A stretch of DNA of 64,000 bases from Malachius bipustulatus (GCA_910589415.1 OU342630.1:44114012-44178011); one strand, 5' to 3'. Shown: positions 34,623 through 45,864, counted from the first letter of the stretch. A program made the numbers and translations. Notes: generated from the letters alone by a model not told the origin.

Positions 34623-34628
34623 GGTAAG

Positions 34629-35351
34629 TCATCAGAGCTATTAGGTTCTAGTGGGTACCTATGTTGGTGTTGGTTGTTGTTTCGGGACAGGAAAGAGTAC
34701 GAAGAAATTGTAATAACGGTAATTCCTGATGGCAGTAATTTGAATATACCTAAAGTGTTTTTGGTGCTTTATAAAGGAACGTATTGCAAACTCTTTTAAG
34801 AACAAAAAAGGTCACACTAAAATAATATAAGTATAGGAGTAAATGTACTGAATGTACATATTTGTATACAATATTATATTGCAAGGTAGGTGGTACCTAG
34901 ATACTCTGAGTTAATCATAATAATAATAACTATTTCAATGAAATGATTTTGTTGAATTGAATAAGTATTGAATCTGATTAAAAATGAAGGTAGGTATTAC
35001 CTGTCTGCTTTTCATTCAAGCTTCATAAATACCTAATGAACACTGCACTGCCATGTATATAAAATTTTTACAGTATAATTTTTATATGCAAAAGCCTTCG
35101 CTTAATAATTTTTATACATGATTGATAATTTCCTGTAATTGTATGCACTCTAGTACAAAATATGGTATTTAAGTCTACTGGGTCTCATGGTGAGCAAATC
35201 ATTCAATTGTGGATACTTAGTTCATAAGATAATCTTGAAGAAATAATAATCCTTAATAAACATAATTGGTATCTTTCAATAAAACTGGTGCCTAAATCTA
35301 CGTATAGATAACACCGTCTTGGTTACTTACTATAAATAATATTACTGTATA
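34629..35351. other. AT-rich DNA, no gene recognised
   Basis: Nothing supportable. If the 34.36-kb segment is a first exon, this would be intron. Confidence 0.4.
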
Positions 35352-35825
35352 CAATTATGGGAACACTTTTTTGGAGTTAGCTAGCCAACGCACCAGTCGT
35401 TAGACTTTTTCGAAATTTTTCATGACGCACACAGCAAGGGTATTCTTGAGTTCTCCAACTCGCAGGTTTGTGAATGTCTGCATGCATTATGGAGTGATAT
35501 GACTTGGAATGCACCCACATCACATCACTATGCAAACATGCCGATACAAACCTAATAGTTAGAGATCTTCTAGAATACCCTTGCTGCTTGCTTCATGTAA
35601 AATTTTTAGATATATTGTGGCTGGTTGGTCAACGAGGGAACTCTAAAAAGTGTTCCCCTAATTTTGAGATGCACTCACATCACGTCACTATGCAAACATG
35701 CACACAAACCTAACAGTTAGAGATCTTCGAGAATACCCTTACTGCTTGCTTCATTTAAAATTTAAAGAAAATCTTGTGGCTGGTTTGTCAGCTAGGGAAC
35801 TCCAAAAAGCGTTCCCCTAATTTTG
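35352..35825. mobile_element. MITE with one inverted and two direct copies of a ~155-bp arm
   Basis: Copy 1 (35352 to about 35513) starts AATTATGGGAACACTTTTTT and is inverted. Copies 2 (about 35508-35664) and 3 (about 35668-35825) are direct and end GTTCCCCTAATTTTG. Shared blocks are ACAAACCTAAYAGTTAGAGA, GAATACCCTT and TGGCTGGTTTGTCA. The right arm has been tandemly duplicated. Non-coding. Confidence 0.75.
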
Positions 35826-38800
35826 CGCAGTAGTATATAGTAATTAGTAGGCAGTCGCACTCAAATATTGTTGATCATGTGTTGATAGTTTCTTCTTTTT
35901 GTATAAACTGTATCAGCGGATTTCGAATTAGATACGATTATCTGAATTAGAATATTCTAGAAAAAAATTACGTTTTCTGAACGACCTAACTCTGCAAATT
36001 TTTCACTGCCATTTCTGACTGTTCATCGAAAAAGAAAATATTCTAGAAGGCAATATTAAAAAAACGAGACTCTTATAAGTACCTACTAGTTCTGATAAAA
36101 CTTTTTCTTTATTTGATTTAATTATTTAATTTGGCAATAAAGTTGCAGATCGACTATCATAGCAGCTGACTTTCGTAATAGTCGAGAGGTAGTCGAGGGT
36201 ATGAAAAGTCTAGACAAGGCATTCAATCTGTATCGACGAGTGGAAGACATAGCTTATTCGCATTTGTTATTTTTTAGAATTGGAGTTTTCTTTCATATAA
36301 TGTTCTTATTCATTAAGTAAGTTGATGAATCACAAAATAAAAAAAAAACACTTTTTCAACCACGGCAGCAAAGTATTATTTTGCTGCTTACATACCATCT
36401 CAGGCAACAAAGTAGCATATTTATAATATCAACTGGGAAATATTTTTCTGTAAATCTTCCATAAAGTTGACATTTTGATTTAGAAATTACATTCTTTTAG
36501 GCAATGAGTTCGTAAAATGCACACTTGTACGTGTTTTGAATGACAATTAAAAGCAAGTTTTCATGAAGAAAAAAGGTACTGCCAGTTCAGTTCACAAGTT
36601 TGTGTTTACACATTGCAAAAAAAGATTTAAGCACTTACACGATTGTCAAACTCGGCCTTCGGCATCGTGTGTCAATTTTTCGCATGCTTAGAACACTCAC
36701 ATTTTGCAGCTTGTATTACAAACTACTATTTTGGCTCACAGATAGTCTTTTGCCACAATCTCTCTTTTTTAAATCATGCAGGGGGGACGCATATAATTTA
36801 CAAAAAAAAGTATATCGGAGCGGTCTCATAATAAATGGTAAAGTTAGCTACTTCAAATGTATAGTAGGTCACTGCAATTTTATTATGAAACTGTCTGGCC
36901 TATAATTAAAAATATAAAAAAAATTAAAGCAATTCTGTATAGAATACTTTATAGAACTTTGATGACATAATGGAAATGTTGTGATTTGGATGTTTCAAAA
37001 TTTAATAATGATACCAAAAGCAAGGCAGCAAAATAAGAGTGCCCTCACCTTGGAGAGAAGATGCCAGTTGCTAGAATTAGCTGACTGCTGCTATTGCAAC
37101 AGATGATGGCGCTCGTCACTTTTAATTACCGGTTAATGAGTTGAGAGTAGAGAGATTTAGTTTAATTAGAGTAATTTAGGTTGAGTTTTAGTTTAGTATT
37201 GTTCACGAAGGGCCGTAATGGACACCGACTTGAATGAGAGCGAATTCACACACTACCGATGTTGACTTCTTCGAAAATGGTAGGGGAAAAGGCTGTGTCT
37301 ATCTCTACCAGACGAGTGTACGATTATCTTCGTGAAAACGGGGTTGAGGGTGGCAGGAGAGAAGGAATGGTAGGCAAATGCAGAACAGGAAATGTTCTTT
37401 ATTATTGATTGATGCCATTCGATGCCAATACCTTTTCACCGACTAAATAAATAAAGTGACGTATTTGAGATGGAAACGTTTTAAAAGCAGTTGTACTGTT
37501 AAAGCCGAAGTGCTCGAAATAGAGCAAGCGTTTTTAAGACCAGTTATCCACGAACACGCTAGTTTTTATTATTGGTACATTTTGAAATCATAAATTGTTG
37601 ACATAAGGCGCTGTTGACCGACCCGTTTGCCCGGTTACGTTGACGTTGCCAATGGTAACTTTGAAAAATGCGTGTTTTAATATTGGATTTAAACACTCCC
37701 AGGCATTTCTTATTGAGCGTTATTGGTTACCAACAATAAAAATAAAGAAATAGTCCCATATCATTTTTTTAGTGAAATAGAGATTGGAGCCTCATGGTGA
37801 GAATAGAATCTTTTGACAGAGCTTGCTCTCTGGTTACTTGAAGAAACATTGAACCAAGACGTTTTGCAATACAGTTCGCTTATGTGTTGTTACAGATCCT
37901 GTTTTAATAATTCTATCAGTTCTAAAGAACCAATAAATAAATTCCTCGATAAATTTATAGACGTTAGTCAAATTAAGAAACGAAAGGTGCATTAATATCA
38001 GAAGGTAACAGTTAGAAAAGAAATAATTTTTGCAAGTGATGTTTAAATTAATTGCTATAACGAGCTCAGGCAGCGAAAGAAACGATTTTACGCAACTTTT
38101 AGTTGTTCAAATAATTTATAATAACAATTATTATCTTCTAATCGCGTTTTGCAACTAAATAGCTAGTTCTCAAGGAAATATACTGTTGATGAATGCGAAC
38201 TATAGCTGAGACCTGAATTAAATAATTATCTTTCACGATATCTAATTAAATTTTACCATTACTATCATCAATTATTTGTTATTTATAATTCTTTAACAAG
38301 ACCTTTCTTTTCATTTGCAATCCTTATATCATCAAAACTTGGATCAATAAATTATTGACATTATAGGTAGTAGGTACCTACCAGGTTGTAAAAGTTTTAT
38401 GGTCTCCTATACAGAAGTTTATTTAGAACTAGAATTAGAATTATGTAAACAGTCTAAAAGCATCATAAGTTGTGACGTTTTTTATTAAATTTTAGATTAT
38501 ATGTAGGAAAGCTCCGTAAAAGATATGTTAACGTTATCGTATAAGTGCAACAAGTCAAAGAGATGAAGTTGATGCAACATTTATACCAGTGGTATCAACA
38601 GGTTAGGCTGTTCTTGAAAAAAAGTTTAGTGTTGTTACATTGCCATTTATTTTTTAAGTGCTGGATATAGGAGGATCGTCGCCACTAAAAGCTTATTACC
38701 GTAATAACTTTGAATAAGTACTAGCTGATGACTTTATTTGCAGAAATATTCTGAGTTTATACAGGAAAAATAATTAGTTAATCTAACACTTATGCAAGTT

Positions 38801-40002
38801 AACTTGTAGCTAATTTAGTTAGGGTTTATCAAAATTTTATACGCAGTTAAATTTAGGTAAACCATTATAAGCTACGATAATTATTATTTAACAAATTAAA
38901 GCTGACTTATTAAAAAATTAATGTACAAAATATAATAAGTCGACATATAAAAACAATCGAGACAAAAAGTAGTAGTAACTAAATAATTATAGGAGACATA
39001 AAAAATTGAAGGTTTTAAATGGCACTCACTTAACCTTTCAAATATCTTTATACGACAACTGTTGCCTTGAAATGTTCTTGTTGATTTTTACTTGATCATT
39101 ATTATATTGGTCCAGTTATTCTAAATTAGGTACTTATTCTCAAACAGTGGGTTTGGCCGTATAGCTAGCATACATGCTGGTTTTTATCTAAGTTAATAAA
39201 AAATTACAATTTTCACCATTAAATGAGTGTCATTGTAGATTATGGCAGTAACAAATTTCTAGATAAAATAAAAAATACCTACCTATGATGAATTTGAAAG
39301 AATCATCTCAAGTAGGAGGAAATTCGAATGTTAAGACGACCTTCATTCCGAAGCTCATCATAAAATTTCAAGTTTTTCCTTTTAATCATTCTCTATACAG
39401 TGCATTTTTTTAGTGTTGCAATAATAGGGAATCCCATGTTAAATATTACACCCATTGTCAACTTATGTTTTTTTGCAGCTTAGAAGTCGTTTTTAATTTT
39501 CAATAATACTGCATGTCATCAAATTCACAATATAACCTGTCAGAAAAACCGGACTTTGTATAATTTACATGTAGTTATACCGGGTTGTAACTATTTCGTG
39601 GCTCACTGCAGCGGTATCGGAAATCGTAGAAGATACAAAGTCTGTTAAATTACGAAAAATGAACACACGTTTTTGTTTATTCAGAATCTGTAACAAAACT
39701 TGGGATGAGTTCAATCGTTACTGAAATCGATTAAGAATACACATCCTTTTGATTGTTCGATTTATTTTGTTTCCTATACGTGGTTTTCATATAGTAACCG
39801 TCCAGTTTGTCTAAACACTCCATCCCGCATAAATAAGTATACGTCAACATTGGTTTTGAATGAGAATTAAATTAACAGCACAAAGGATAGAGTGTCATTA
39901 CGTGAATAAATTTTCTGTAGTTGTCAGTGGCTCTTAAACTGACGTAAACGGTTCAATTCATTGTTTGAATGATTACTTCAAAAATAATTTACTCTCGTTC
40001 GC
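35826..40002. other. AT-rich DNA with traces only
   Basis: No sure gene. At 36660-36740 a fragment (GTGTGTCAATTTTTCGCATG, then GCTTAGAACACTCACATTTT) is a diverged half of the 224-bp palindromic repeat. At about 37262-37370 a short frame with ISTRRVYDYLRENG looks like helix-turn-helix debris. The rest shows nothing recognisable. Confidence 0.45.
37813..37995 (+). other. Uncertain 60-codon ORF
   Basis: The frame MTELALWLLEETLNQDVLQY continues to a basic end KKRKVH and a stop. It has a more balanced amino-acid composition than the AT-driven frames around it, and KKRKV looks like a nuclear-localisation-type basic cluster. I recognise no family. No splice sites or regulatory signals support it, so it may be chance or transposon debris. 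Confidence 0.15.
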
Positions 40003-40014
40003 AACTTGACATTT
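40003..40014 (+). repeat. Target-site duplication, 3' side of the non-LTR element
   Basis: AACTTGACATTT, identical to 44979-44990. The last three T may belong to the poly(A) tail read on this strand. Confidence 0.85.
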
Positions 40015-40173
40015 TTTTTTTGTTTTTTTGAAAAAGGAGGGTAAATCCATTATGGATACCCATGCATTGGGTTATGTGGGAGTCCCACCCACTAAAAGCC
40101 CCTCCTTTCGAGGGCCGTCTTGGTCACCGGAAGCACCTCAGCCTCATGGGCTTATTGTGCACCCCCTTTTGCT

Positions 40174-43100
40174 TCATGACACCCATTCCATCAGTCTGGT
40201 TCCCTGAACTAACTTGTGCAGCCCCGTTACTGAATGAGTTTCATATTCTTCCGGACGCATTTTTTGTTGTCCGTATATCTCCTGTCTTCTGCGGTCCAGA
40301 GCCTCGCATTCACACAGTACATGTTTTGCTGTCTCCTGGGCCCTATTGCATTCTCGGCAACTTAGGTCTCCATTGAACAGTCCTATTTTATTTAAGTGTT
40401 CTTTTAGGGCAATATGTCCCGTTAGTAATCCCACTGTAATGCGTAACTGATTCCTGCTAAGTAATAGTAGTTCTTCAGTTGTCTTTTTTATGGGTCCTTT
40501 GATAAAGGCTTTCCCGTGTTGGTGTTTGGTCCTTTTGTCCCAATATATTTTGTGTTTTTCTTTGACCCATATATTAACCTGACCCCGTGCTGTACTTTTT
40601 GGTACTCCCAGGGCAGGTTCTGGGCCAATGTATTTAGCCGAGGATCCTCTTCTTGCTAGCTCGTCGGCTTTTTCATTGCCTGTGATTCCTCTATGTCCTG
40701 GCACCCACATCAAGGTTACCTTATTGCGTTCTGCCAGGGTTTCGAGATTCTCACGGCATTCCCACAGTAGTCTGGACGTTATCTTGGGGCTTTCTATAGC
40801 CCTCAGAACCGCCTGACTATCTGTTAATATATTGATCCGTCTATTTTTGTAGGCCCTCTTATTGTTTATGCTCGCGCAGTGTAGCATAGCGTATATTTCC
40901 GATTGAAATACAGTTGCCCACTGCCCGAGAGATATGGTGTGTTGAGTATTGTCCAACTCATTGTATATACCAGCTCCAGTTCCTTGGTCGGTCTTTGACC
41001 CGTCAATGTACCAGGTTGTTCCGACCAGCCTGTTGCTGTCTGTGGGCTCATTCCATTCCTCTCGATCTTTGATGCTCACCTCAAAGCTCTTGTGGAATTT
41101 GAATTTTGGAGCCATGTGGTCTGTGTTTGCATCTAGCAGGTCCACTTCCACATAGTTTTTGATTCTATTGTGTCCAAGTTCCGCATATTTGCCCCTTGGT
41201 TCTTCTTGCAGCCTTAGTCGTGCCAGTCTTGCCTCTCCCATTATCATTAGATGAAGTGGTGGGAGGTCTAGGAGGACTTCCATTGCTGCAGTTGAAGTAG
41301 TTTTCATTGCCCCCGTTATTCCAAGGCATGCGAGTCTTTGCACCTTGCTGAGCTTGTTTATCGCGGTATTTTGTTGCATCTTTGTCCACCATACCAGAGA
41401 TGCATACAACAACATTGGTCTAATCACTCTGGTGTACGCCCAGTATACCATATGTGGTTTTAATCCCCATGTTTTCCCATAAGTTCGTCTGACCATCATG
41501 AATGTGGTCTCCGCTCTTCTTTTAATCCTGTCTATCTGTTGGTTCCAGGTGAGTTTTGAGTCTAAGATTACCCCAAGATATTTCACCTCTCCCGATATTT
41601 GTACGTTCCTGCCTCGAAGTTTTAGTGGTCCTAGGCCCACCAGTTTCCTTCGATTAGTAAACGCTATGATGGTTGATTTGGAGGGACTTATGTTCAGTCC
41701 CTCTTCGTTTGTCCATTTGGTTACAACATTTAAAGCCCTTTGCATACAGGGCCTTATTGTGTCGTTAAATTTGCCTTGAATTAATATGACAAGGTCATCA
41801 GCATATCCTATGCTCTTGATTCCCTCTTGGTCCAGACGTTTCATTAGCTCGTCCATAACAAGGTTCCATATCAAGGGAGACAGTACGCCTCCTTGTGGAC
41901 ACCCCCTTGCTACCTGAGCCACCACAGTCTCCCCAAATAGGGATGTGCATACCAATCTGCTTTTCAACATGAAGTCTATCCACCTGCATATTGTTGCATT
42001 GATTCCTCTGTTCCTCAATGCATTGGAGATTGATTCTAGGGAGGTGTTGTCGAACGCACCTTCTATGTCCAAGAAAGCACATAATAGTACTTCCTTGTGT
42101 TTTATTGCGTATTCTGCCTTTTCTACCAAGTGGTGTAAAGCTGATTCCGTTGATTTTCCTGTTCTATATGCATGTTGGTCTTGATGAAATGGTCTGTTTG
42201 CCAGGACATCATCCCTTATATGCCTATCGAGCAGTTTTTCTAAAGTCTTCAGCAAAAAAGACATGAGACTTATGGGTCTTAGAGATTTTGCCCCTTCCTG
42301 TCCTGTTTTCCCAGGTTTAGGTATATAAATTACTCTAATTAAGGTCCAGGCTTTGGGTATGTGCCCCAGTGCAAGACTGCCCCTGAGGATCATACTTAGC
42401 CTCTGTGTCAGAAGATGTGGTCCCTTCTGCAACATTATTGGGTAGATGCCATCTATACCCGGCGATTTATAGGGTTCAAAGGAGTTGATTGCCCATTTGA
42501 TTTTGTTCTCGTTTATCACCGATTTCGCAACCTGCCAGCTGTCCCTGTTCGTCCTCTTTGGGGTTCCCAGTTCTGCATTTAGGCAGTCTTGTGGAGATAG
42601 ATCGGTGACTCTAGAACCTGGAAAATGGACTCTGAGTAATTCTCTCATTGTGTCCTTTCCCGTTTCCGTATATTTGCCACTCTCTGTTTTCAGAGTGTGT
42701 ATGGAGCTCTGGGGTTGCTTTGAGAGTATTTTATGGAGTCTAGCATATTCTTGAGTTCCTTCTATGTCCTCACAATGCTTTCTCCATGAATCTCTCTTTG
42801 CTTTCCTCAGTGCTTTGTTGTATTCTGTGAGAGCCTTTCTGTATATCTCCCACTTATTTGTTTCCTTCGCTTTATTGAAGTATTTCCTAACTTGTCCTCT
42901 TTGTGCAGCTAGGTTTCTGTTCCACCAGGGCACATTCCTGTTGGAGTCCCTGCTGACAAGGGGACAGTTGTTGTTATAGGCCGAAGTGATTGCATCCTGC
43001 ACTTGTCCTGCTACCACTTCTAGGTCTATTGTGTTTTTTATCGTATTTCTCGTCTGTTTTAAACCGTGCTCCAGGTCTGTCTTATAAGACTCCCAGTTAG

Positions 43101-43815
43101 TTTTCCGAGGGTTGCGATAAATTTCTTGTATGGTTTTGTTTCCATTTATTGTAAAGTTTATGTGTCTGTGATCCGAGCAACTAACCTCATCAGATACATG
43201 CCAGTTTTTGACATAGCTTCCTACGTATGGTGTAGCTATAGTTATGTCTATGACCTCCTTTCGTCTTGAGTTGACAAAAGTAGGTTTATTTCCTACATTT
43301 AATATGTCTAGATTGTTAGTCATTATAAATTGTAGTAGTGACTCACCTCTTTCGTTGGTGTTTGTGCTTCCCCAAGTTGTATGGTGCGCGTTGGTGTCGC
43401 ACCCGATGATCAGCTGTGGTCCTTTTCCCCCGCAGTCTCTCACCAGTTTTTCTACCTCTTTGGGTGGTGGTAGTTCCAGGGCGTCATATGGGAAATATGC
43501 TGATCCGAGAATTATCTCCCTCGACATATTCCCGCTGACTGTCCTGATTTTTGCTACCGTCAAATCCCTAGAAGAAAGGTTAGTTAACGGAAGTATTTTA
43601 AGTCCTTTTTTGACTATTATGCAGGTTCTAGGGGTTTCATGGGATCTACTGTAAATTAGTTCTCCCACCCCCCCTAGTCCCATTACCTTACCTTTGTTGA
43701 TCCAAGGTTCTTGTATGAGGGCCACGTCAAATTCCCTCATTGACACAGTAAGGGCAGCTGATGCCGCCTTACTGTGCTGGAGGTTCGCTTGAAGGACCCT
43801 GATTTTGCCCGCCAT
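40174..43815 (-). CDS. ORF2: AP endonuclease / reverse transcriptase / RNase H protein
   Basis: A 1213-residue polyprotein that nicks target DNA and copies the element's RNA at the nick (target-primed reverse transcription). The APE-type endonuclease lies at about 1-225: LQANLQ (Asn11), IQEPW (Glu36), GCDTNAHH (138-145) and SDHRH (214-218). The reverse transcriptase lies at about 440-760: FLDIEGAFDN (581-590), GCPQGGVLSP (638-647) and YADD (671-674). RNase HI lies at about 930-1060: YIDGS (Asp938), SEIYA (Glu973), LTDSQA (Asp999), GHRGITGNEKADELA with Asp1051. A C-terminal C-x2-C-x8-H-x4-C finger lies at 1153-1170 (CRECNRAQETAKHVLCEC). The start at 43815 overlaps the end of ORF1 in another frame, so translation probably uses reinitiation or frame-shifting. 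No stops or missing catalytic residues. Confidence 0.95.
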   Translation of the reverse strand: MAGKIRVLQANLQHSKAASAALTVSMREFDVALIQEPWINKGKVMGLGGVGELIYSRSHETPRTCIIVKKGLKILPLTNLSSRDLTVAKIRTVSGNMSREIILGSAYFPYDALELPPPKEVEKLVRDCGGKGPQLIIGCDTNAHHTTWGSTNTNERGESLLQFIMTNNLDILNVGNKPTFVNSRRKEVIDITIATPYVGSYVKNWHVSDEVSCSDHRHINFTINGNKTIQEIYRNPRKTNWESYKTDLEHGLKQTRNTIKNTIDLEVVAGQVQDAITSAYNNNCPLVSRDSNRNVPWWNRNLAAQRGQVRKYFNKAKETNKWEIYRKALTEYNKALRKAKRDSWRKHCEDIEGTQEYARLHKILSKQPQSSIHTLKTESGKYTETGKDTMRELLRVHFPGSRVTDLSPQDCLNAELGTPKRTNRDSWQVAKSVINENKIKWAINSFEPYKSPGIDGIYPIMLQKGPHLLTQRLSMILRGSLALGHIPKAWTLIRVIYIPKPGKTGQEGAKSLRPISLMSFLLKTLEKLLDRHIRDDVLANRPFHQDQHAYRTGKSTESALHHLVEKAEYAIKHKEVLLCAFLDIEGAFDNTSLESISNALRNRGINATICRWIDFMLKSRLVCTSLFGETVVAQVARGCPQGGVLSPLIWNLVMDELMKRLDQEGIKSIGYADDLVILIQGKFNDTIRPCMQRALNVVTKWTNEEGLNISPSKSTIIAFTNRRKLVGLGPLKLRGRNVQISGEVKYLGVILDSKLTWNQQIDRIKRRAETTFMMVRRTYGKTWGLKPHMVYWAYTRVIRPMLLYASLVWWTKMQQNTAINKLSKVQRLACLGITGAMKTTSTAAMEVLLDLPPLHLMIMGEARLARLRLQEEPRGKYAELGHNRIKNYVEVDLLDANTDHMAPKFKFHKSFEVSIKDREEWNEPTDSNRLVGTTWYIDGSKTDQGTGAGIYNELDNTQHTISLGQWATVFQSEIYAMLHCASINNKRAYKNRRINILTDSQAVLRAIESPKITSRLLWECRENLETLAERNKVTLMWVPGHRGITGNEKADELARRGSSAKYIGPEPALGVPKSTARGQVNIWVKEKHKIYWDKRTKHQHGKAFIKGPIKKTTEELLLLSRNQLRITVGLLTGHIALKEHLNKIGLFNGDLSCRECNRAQETAKHVLCECEALDRRRQEIYGQQKMRPEEYETHSVTGLHKLVQGTRLMEWVS

Positions 43816-44854
43816 CGAGTCCTTTCAACACTCGGAAAGTCACCCTTCCGAGTCTGTAGTACGCTCGAAACCGGGATCTCTCGAGGGTCTTGAATGACCC
43901 CTCGTCTATTGAAAAGGCCCGGATTACTCCCTCCTTCTCTTTTTTCTTGCTGAGTTGTAGCCAGCTACCCACGTTCAGACCTGGATTCTGCCTCTCTAGA
44001 CGTGTCCTTACTGGCCCATCCTCTTCTTCTGGTCCCGGGATGTAGACTAGAACTCTCGGCCTCTTTGGTAGGTCCTTGGCCTCGACTGTTGTCAGGGCCA
44101 TCCCTTCCCAAAGTCCGCCCAGTGTCCCAATCACCCCCACGAGCCAGGTTTTTGTTTGTTCGTTTGCGCAGTGCATCCATAGGACTCCTCCGCTAAACGA
44201 TGCTTTTTCGAATTGCAATGGACTTTTGCTCCCCGAGGGTGTGCTGTCCATTGCTTCGACTAGTTTCTTCTGGATCAGTTCTGTCTTTCCCTGATCCAGA
44301 GTAAATTCAGGATGGCGTCTGTCTATCACCGCCATCCTTAGTCCAGACACTGCCTCGCTGTAGCTCCCTTTAGGTTTCGTTTCCGTTGCCTTGCTGGGTC
44401 CCTTGCCAGACAGTGTTTGACTATTATTACCCTTCGCTCTCTTTGGGGCTTGGGGTGGAGTTTTCGAGTCGTCCCGAGATCTTTTTTCACTCTTCGGTTC
44501 CTTCTCTTTTGTTGCTTTGCTGTTGGTTGGACGTTTTTCAGTCCATGTGCCAGCAGCAATTTTTTGTTCCTTTCGGAGTTTCCTTTTCTGGGCCCCCGAA
44601 AGTCTTTTTTCTTTTATTGTTGATATCTGCAGTCCTATGTTTCCAATCCCTGCAGATATTGTATCAGCGGTCCCTGTTGTCCCCACTGATGATTCACTGC
44701 CATGGTCAGATTTGTCATCCTCCATGGCAGTTCCTGGCGTTACATTGCCCTCCCCAGAATCCGAGGGGCAGCCTGGCACTAGGCCAGGGAGGGATTCTGA
44801 ACCAGTGGTTCTACCCTCCTGGGGTACTTCTTCCTGTCGTTTCTGTTCCGCCAT
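43769..44854 (-). CDS. ORF1: DUF4780-like Gag protein of the non-LTR element
   Basis: 361 residues, presumed to package element RNA into a ribonucleoprotein. Residues 1-80 are acidic and Ser/Gly-rich. Residues 82-160 are strongly basic (KRKLRKEQK, EKRSRDDSK), likely for RNA binding and nuclear targeting. Residues 165-345 form a conserved globular part starting YSEAVSGLRMAVIDRRHPEF and ending RLGRVTFRVLKG. I recognise this as DUF4780-like, a domain common in insect non-LTR ORF1 proteins. No CCHC zinc knuckles occur, unlike typical I or R1 ORF1 proteins. The start ATG at 44854 follows a 124-base leader. The stop lies 47 bases inside ORF2. Confidence 0.85.
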   Translation of the reverse strand: MAEQKRQEEVPQEGRTTGSESLPGLVPGCPSDSGEGNVTPGTAMEDDKSDHGSESSVGTTGTADTISAGIGNIGLQISTIKEKRLSGAQKRKLRKEQKIAAGTWTEKRPTNSKATKEKEPKSEKRSRDDSKTPPQAPKRAKGNNSQTLSGKGPSKATETKPKGSYSEAVSGLRMAVIDRRHPEFTLDQGKTELIQKKLVEAMDSTPSGSKSPLQFEKASFSGGVLWMHCANEQTKTWLVGVIGTLGGLWEGMALTTVEAKDLPKRPRVLVYIPGPEEEDGPVRTRLERQNPGLNVGSWLQLSKKKEKEGVIRAFSIDEGSFKTLERSRFRAYYRLGRVTFRVLKGLDGGQNQGPSSEPPAQ

Positions 44855-44978
44855 TATTTTTTCTTCGTGTGTTGTTGGTTCGCGCCGTTTCCGGTACCTT
44901 ACCCTGTCGGGAAAGGCCTTCCCCTATCCACCACCTGGGGACGCGCCCGATGGGGGTAACACACAAGCCCCACACGGG

Positions 44979-44990
44979 AACTTGACATTT
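44979..44990 (+). repeat. Target-site duplication, 5' side of the non-LTR element
   Basis: AACTTGACATTT, matching 40003-40014. Confidence 0.85.
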
Positions 44991-45020
44991 AACTGTTTGC
45001 CATTTTCTGGTGAAATTTAA

Positions 45021-45864
45021 AGCGGGCCACTCACTAGGGAGCATGCTGGGCAGCATGTTGGTCAACATGCTTCTCAACAAAACCTAGCGAACTCACACAT
45101 CAGGAAACATGTTGAGCGACTTCAGTTGACCAAAAGCGGCCTATAACAATAAACGAGTAGGCTTTAGGATGAAAGTGCTGACAAAGCAAGAAAAAGGTGG
45201 CAATTGCAGTAGGCTTGAAAATAGTCACAGAAAATAATAATAGGAGAAAGAAAAGAAGAGTATGGGTAAAAGACTGGCTTTTAAATCGCAAAAACTCTGA
45301 CATGAATATGTTAAAAGAGTTGAAAACTACAGAGCCAAGAGACTTTCAGAATTATTTAAGAATGAATGATGTAGCATTTTGCCACATTGTTACATCTTGT
45401 GTGGCCCAAGATTAAAAAACATGATACAAAATTTAGAGAATCAGAAAATTTAGAAAACCATAATTTTTTAATCATTTTTCAATTAATTCATTCATTGCTT
45501 AATTTTTTTAATGTTTATTCGAATAATATTTTCTCTTTATGTCCCATGAACACGTAAAAGATTCATATAACTCTATGAACGCTCTCCAAAATTCTTTGTT
45601 GTCGCTGAAAGACATCACGAACGCAAAACTTAAGTCGCAAATCGTTTAAAAATTTTGGTTAAACCGAATAAAGAGCTCGTCAACCAGTGCAGGGAACCAC
45701 ACACCTAGGCAACATGCTCGGCTCACGTTGCGGCTTTTCGGTCTCGCGCTAGGAGCCTGCAACATAGCAGCATGTGGACCATCCAACACACACATTTGGA
45801 AACTTGTTGACGGCAACTCCGTTAACCAGCATGTTGCCCAGCATGCTCTAGTGAGTGGCCCGCT
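45021..45864. mobile_element. PIF/Harbinger-type DNA transposon, internally deleted
   Basis: The ends AGCGGGCCACTCACTA and its exact complement open TIRs of about 43 bp. GAGCATGCTGGGCA is also paired. TAA lies on both sides (45018-45020, 45865-45867), the 3-bp TWA duplication typical of PIF/Harbinger. One transposase fragment remains (45197-45415). At 844 bp it is far shorter than an autonomous element. Confidence 0.85.
45197..45415 (+). pseudogene. N-terminal fragment of a PIF/Harbinger transposase
   Basis: A 72-codon frame. RRVWVKDWLLNRKNSDMNML and DFQNYLRMNDVAFCHIV match the N-terminal signature of insect Harbinger transposases (HARBI1-like), where W-V-x-x-W/F and the NYLRM-x-x-x-x-F block precede the DDE domain. 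The frame stops at QD, and the catalytic domain is missing from the 844-bp element. The start shown is simply the first ATG in frame. Confidence 0.7.

Larger units (their letters stand above)
40015..44978 (-). mobile_element. Complete LOA/I-type non-LTR retrotransposon (4.96 kb)
   Basis: On the minus strand the order is: 124-bp 5' leader, ORF1 (361 aa), ORF2 (1213 aa) overlapping it by 47 bases, 159-bp 3' leader and an A-rich tail (T-run near 40011-40027 on the plus strand). A 12-bp AACTTGACATTT duplication flanks it exactly. Both ORFs are uninterrupted and all catalytic motifs are present, so this looks like a recent and possibly still competent insertion. The RNase H domain after RT excludes plain Jockey or CR1 elements. 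Together with the ORF1 type it points to the LOA / I / R1 neighbourhood. Clade needs a tree. Confidence 0.92.

Noticed and set aside
40628..45020. Many plus-strand and other-frame ORFs inside the non-LTR element (for example 44386-44985, 44517-45020, 43244-43654)
   Set aside because: They are antisense or alternate-frame shadows of ORF1 and ORF2; no independent homology.
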